NCBI GenBank assembly: GCA_050700355.1
Contig: JBOHHE010000459.1
Coordinates: 1 to 42,534, forward strand
Direction: 5' to 3'
From: GCA-003244245 sp050700355
Lineage (GTDB): Bacteria; Actinomycetota; Actinomycetes; Mycobacteriales; Pseudonocardiaceae
DNA: 42,534 nucleotides
Shown here: piece by piece, positions 40,856-42,534 of the stretch
How the letters are laid out: each line of letters begins with the position of its first letter
Numbering within the stretch: position 1 is the stretch's first letter
The notes under the pieces: generated by a model
What the model saw: only the letters and a program-made list of their open reading frames with translations
The model's database searches: none
Told to the model about the DNA's origin: nothing
Position numbers and translations under genes: made by a program

Positions 40856-41686
40856 TCAGCGCGCGGAGCAGATCAGCTCGATCAGAGCCAGCGCGCCACA
40901 CTCCAGACCCTCGACCATATTCGTGATCTTCACCACAGCGTCCTTACCCATGACGAGGTGCAGACCCAGCGGCGGTGGCCCCTTTTCGGCGATCTTGACG
41001 AGCATTCCGCGCAAGAAGCTGATTCCGAACTCCCGCCGATCGCGCTCGGCCTCAACCGGCAGACCGGCTTGCGCCAGCAAGTCCCGGTAATCCTGTGGTT
41101 GCGCCAGAAAACTCGTTGCGGGAGTAGCCGCCCACGGCAGAGGATAACTGATGTCGCCCGATCCGGTCCGCATGAGGTCGTAGACACCGAAGCCGCCGCC
41201 ATCCAGCAGAACCCGCCGTATCTCGCGGAAAGCCGCCGCCTTGTCCGCAATGTTCATCCCGACGTGCAACATGGTGACGCGGTCGAAACTGCGATCGGGA
41301 AACGGCAGCTCCGTGGCGCTGCCGTGCTGAAATTCTGCCCGCCCGGCAAGCCCACTACGACGGGTCAGCGACGAAGCGACCTGCACGTACTCCGGCGTCA
41401 GATCGACCCCGATCACCTCGACATCGTGAGCCTGAACCAGGTAACGGGCGGTGCCCCCGAGCCCACTGCCGACATCCAGTACCCGCAACCCCGCCCGTAG
41501 CTTGAGCTGATCGACCAGCTCGACGGTCGCCATCCGGCCACCGATGTGAAACTCATCAACCAGCGCCAGTTGGTCAGGCTCCAGACGGTCTGGATCGGCG
41601 CCCATCATCGAAAGGGCAGCAAGTATCCGTTGTTCCAGCGCTCCGTGCGAATAATGCTCGGCGACGGCATCCCCGCTCATCCACAC
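40856..41686 (-). CDS. SAM-dependent methyltransferase (type 11/UbiE-like)
   Basis: 276 aa. The GTG at 41686 has GAGG 6 bases upstream; the ATG at 41680 is an alternative. The SAM-binding motif I is LRVLDVGSGLGGTARYL, with EVIGVDLTPEYV (motif post-I, acidic residue for the ribose) and FDRVTMLHVGMNI (motif II). The N-terminal helices AEHYSHGALEQRILAAL resemble small-molecule O- or C-methyltransferases. It lies just beyond the terminator and on the other strand, 84 bases upstream of the hypothetical gene. Methyl esters or ethers occur in several azoxy natural products, so a tailoring role is possible but not shown. Confidence 0.8.
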   Translation of the reverse strand: MWMSGDAVAEHYSHGALEQRILAALSMMGADPDRLEPDQLALVDEFHIGGRMATVELVDQLKLRAGLRVLDVGSGLGGTARYLVQAHDVEVIGVDLTPEYVQVASSLTRRSGLAGRAEFQHGSATELPFPDRSFDRVTMLHVGMNIADKAAAFREIRRVLLDGGGFGVYDLMRTGSGDISYPLPWAATPATSFLAQPQDYRDLLAQAGLPVEAERDRREFGISFLRGMLVKIAEKGPPPLGLHLVMGKDAVVKITNMVEGLECGALALIELICSAR

Positions 41687-41944
41687 TCACCACCTCGACT
41701 CGGCTGATCCGGCTTCCACCAGAAGACTAATGAGACTTCGCCTCCAACCGCCGAGGAGCGCCCGCGCCCCTGATCATGTTCCGGTCTGAAACAGCCGCAG
41801 TCGCGTTGTCAAGGGGAGGACAGCGGGAGGATTGCGGGCGGTTGGGCCAAGTGGGTGGCCGCGTGGTGCTGGTTCGTGGCAGGCTGCGCCGATCATCGGG
41901 CCGATGATCTGGGTCGATCATGCCGAGGCAGAGGGGATGGGGTT

Positions 41945-42487
41945 GTGGGCGAGCCGAATGATCTGTTGCGGGGGGCGCGGGAGCGTATCGAGTCGCCGCA
42001 TGCCAGTGGGGATCACCTCTCGCGGGAGGAACTGGCCGATCTGGTCAACACCTGGCTGTTCGAACGCACCGGTAGCCGGCGCGCGGAGCTGGACGGCAAC
42101 TACATCGGCAAACTTGAACAAGGCCGGATCCGCTGGCCCCAGGACCCGAACCGGCGGGTGGCGCTGCGCGCGGTGCTCAGCGCCAAAACCGACGCCGATT
42201 TAGGACTGCGGCGTCCCCGGCGTGGTCGCACTATGGTGAGAGGCGTGGACCGTCAGCACTTCCTCCGCGTTTGGTTGACCGAGAAGACAGCAGACGGCAC
42301 GACCCGGCTCGGAGCGCTGGCCGAGTTCGCCGGAGAACGGGTGAGGAAGTCCCAGAACCTGGAAAAAGCTTACCTGCACGGCCGGTTCGGGGCGTTGCCA
42401 GACGTGGACCGGACCGTGTTTCCTCACGACAACTCCTCATCGACGATGGGCGATCTGCTCACGGCGATTTCGGCGATGGAGCCTTGA
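41945..42487 (+). CDS. Actinomycete XRE-like regulatory protein
   Basis: 180 aa from the GTG at 41945, preceded by GAGGGG. Residues ~1-70 read as a helix-turn-helix module (ESPHASGDHLSREELADLVN, FERTG, ELDGNYIGKLEQGRIRWPQD), a pattern shared by many actinomycete DNA-binding proteins. The C-terminal half (RVWLTEKTADGTTRLGALAE and LEKAYLHGRFGALPDVDRT) is unrelated to any domain I know. It is divergent from the methyltransferase gene; the 258-base gap shows no clear operator. Its link to the cluster is uncertain. The bases after its stop to the end of the window hold nothing I can assign. Confidence 0.65.
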   Translation: MGEPNDLLRGARERIESPHASGDHLSREELADLVNTWLFERTGSRRAELDGNYIGKLEQGRIRWPQDPNRRVALRAVLSAKTDADLGLRRPRRGRTMVRGVDRQHFLRVWLTEKTADGTTRLGALAEFAGERVRKSQNLEKAYLHGRFGALPDVDRTVFPHDNSSSTMGDLLTAISAMEP

Positions 42488-42534
42488 GCAAGCACGGACT
42501 TGGCACACGTCGTCGAGGAAGGGGACTGCATCTT

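Noticed and set aside
1..42534. CRISPR array
   Set aside because: No set of regularly spaced short direct repeats with unique spacers. The only periodic repeats are the 11-bp-spaced SARP boxes.

Overview
The window comes from a high-GC actinomycete chromosome. It is GC-rich, uses many GTG starts with clear Shine-Dalgarno sites, and carries actinobacterial families (a SARP regulator, XRE/TPR regulators, Uma2 proteins, an actinobacterial-type acyl-CoA carboxylase beta subunit). I cannot name the genus from the sequence. The centre, about 11.8-39.0 kb, is a biosynthetic gene cluster. Both flanks are accessory DNA, and the left one is visibly decaying.

Left flank (1-9.6 kb): small hypothetical genes, one intact Uma2 gene and two fragments of it, an IS5-type transposase remnant, and a hypothetical gene broken by two frameshifts. 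A fragmentary metG-like pseudogene, a Fic-like C-terminal fragment, a broken VOC (glyoxalase-fold) gene and a near-perfect 30-bp hairpin also lie here. Within it sits a better-preserved minus-strand group (2.8-6.4 kb): a Crp-type cyclic-nucleotide-binding regulator, a class III nucleotide-cyclase-like protein and a large protein with a degenerate P-loop. A small plus-strand gene beside it shares a short peptide motif with two of them. It looks like a nucleotide-signalling conflict module.

Cluster (11.8-39.0 kb): a SARP regulator is divergent from a tightly coupled 13-gene operon (13.08-25.24 kb). That operon encodes an aldehyde dehydrogenase, an acyl-CoA-dehydrogenase-like N-hydroxylase, a class III aminotransferase, an SRPBCC protein, a small membrane protein, a flavin reductase, a ferritin-like diiron protein, KASIII, an ACP, KASII, a membrane desaturase, an acyl-CoA carboxylase beta subunit and a MaoC hydratase. 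A second block (29.5-39.0 kb) holds a tRNA-Ser-like gene, an ACP with a C-terminal tail, a single-module fully reducing type I PKS (KS-AT-DH-ER-KR-ACP), an AMP-dependent ligase and a DUF2156 aminoacyl-tRNA-dependent transferase. Two thioesterases are divergent from it. A deaminase and a TPR regulator lie between the two blocks.

The N-hydroxylase, flavin reductase, ferritin-like protein, membrane protein, SRPBCC protein and DUF2156 transferase resemble the valanimycin set (VlmH, VlmR, VlmB, VlmO/VlmG-type, VlmA) that forms an azoxy N-N bond. The inferred route is: the PKS and fatty-acid-like enzymes build a reduced, possibly desaturated acyl chain; the chain becomes an aldehyde and then an amine; the amine is N-hydroxylated; seryl-tRNA supplies serine; and a rearrangement and oxidation give a lipid-like azoxy compound.

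The most striking observation is the tRNA-Ser-like gene directly upstream of the PKS/transferase operon. Its acceptor stem, T arm, long variable arm and G discriminator are intact, but its anticodon loop has six bases and its D loop one extra. SerRS does not read the anticodon, so this RNA could be a seryl donor dedicated to the pathway rather than to translation. SARP-type direct repeats (heptamer CGTCAGN, 11-bp period) sit upstream of both the long operon and the thioesterase operon, tying the two halves into one regulon. All functional statements come from reading the sequence; no database search was run.
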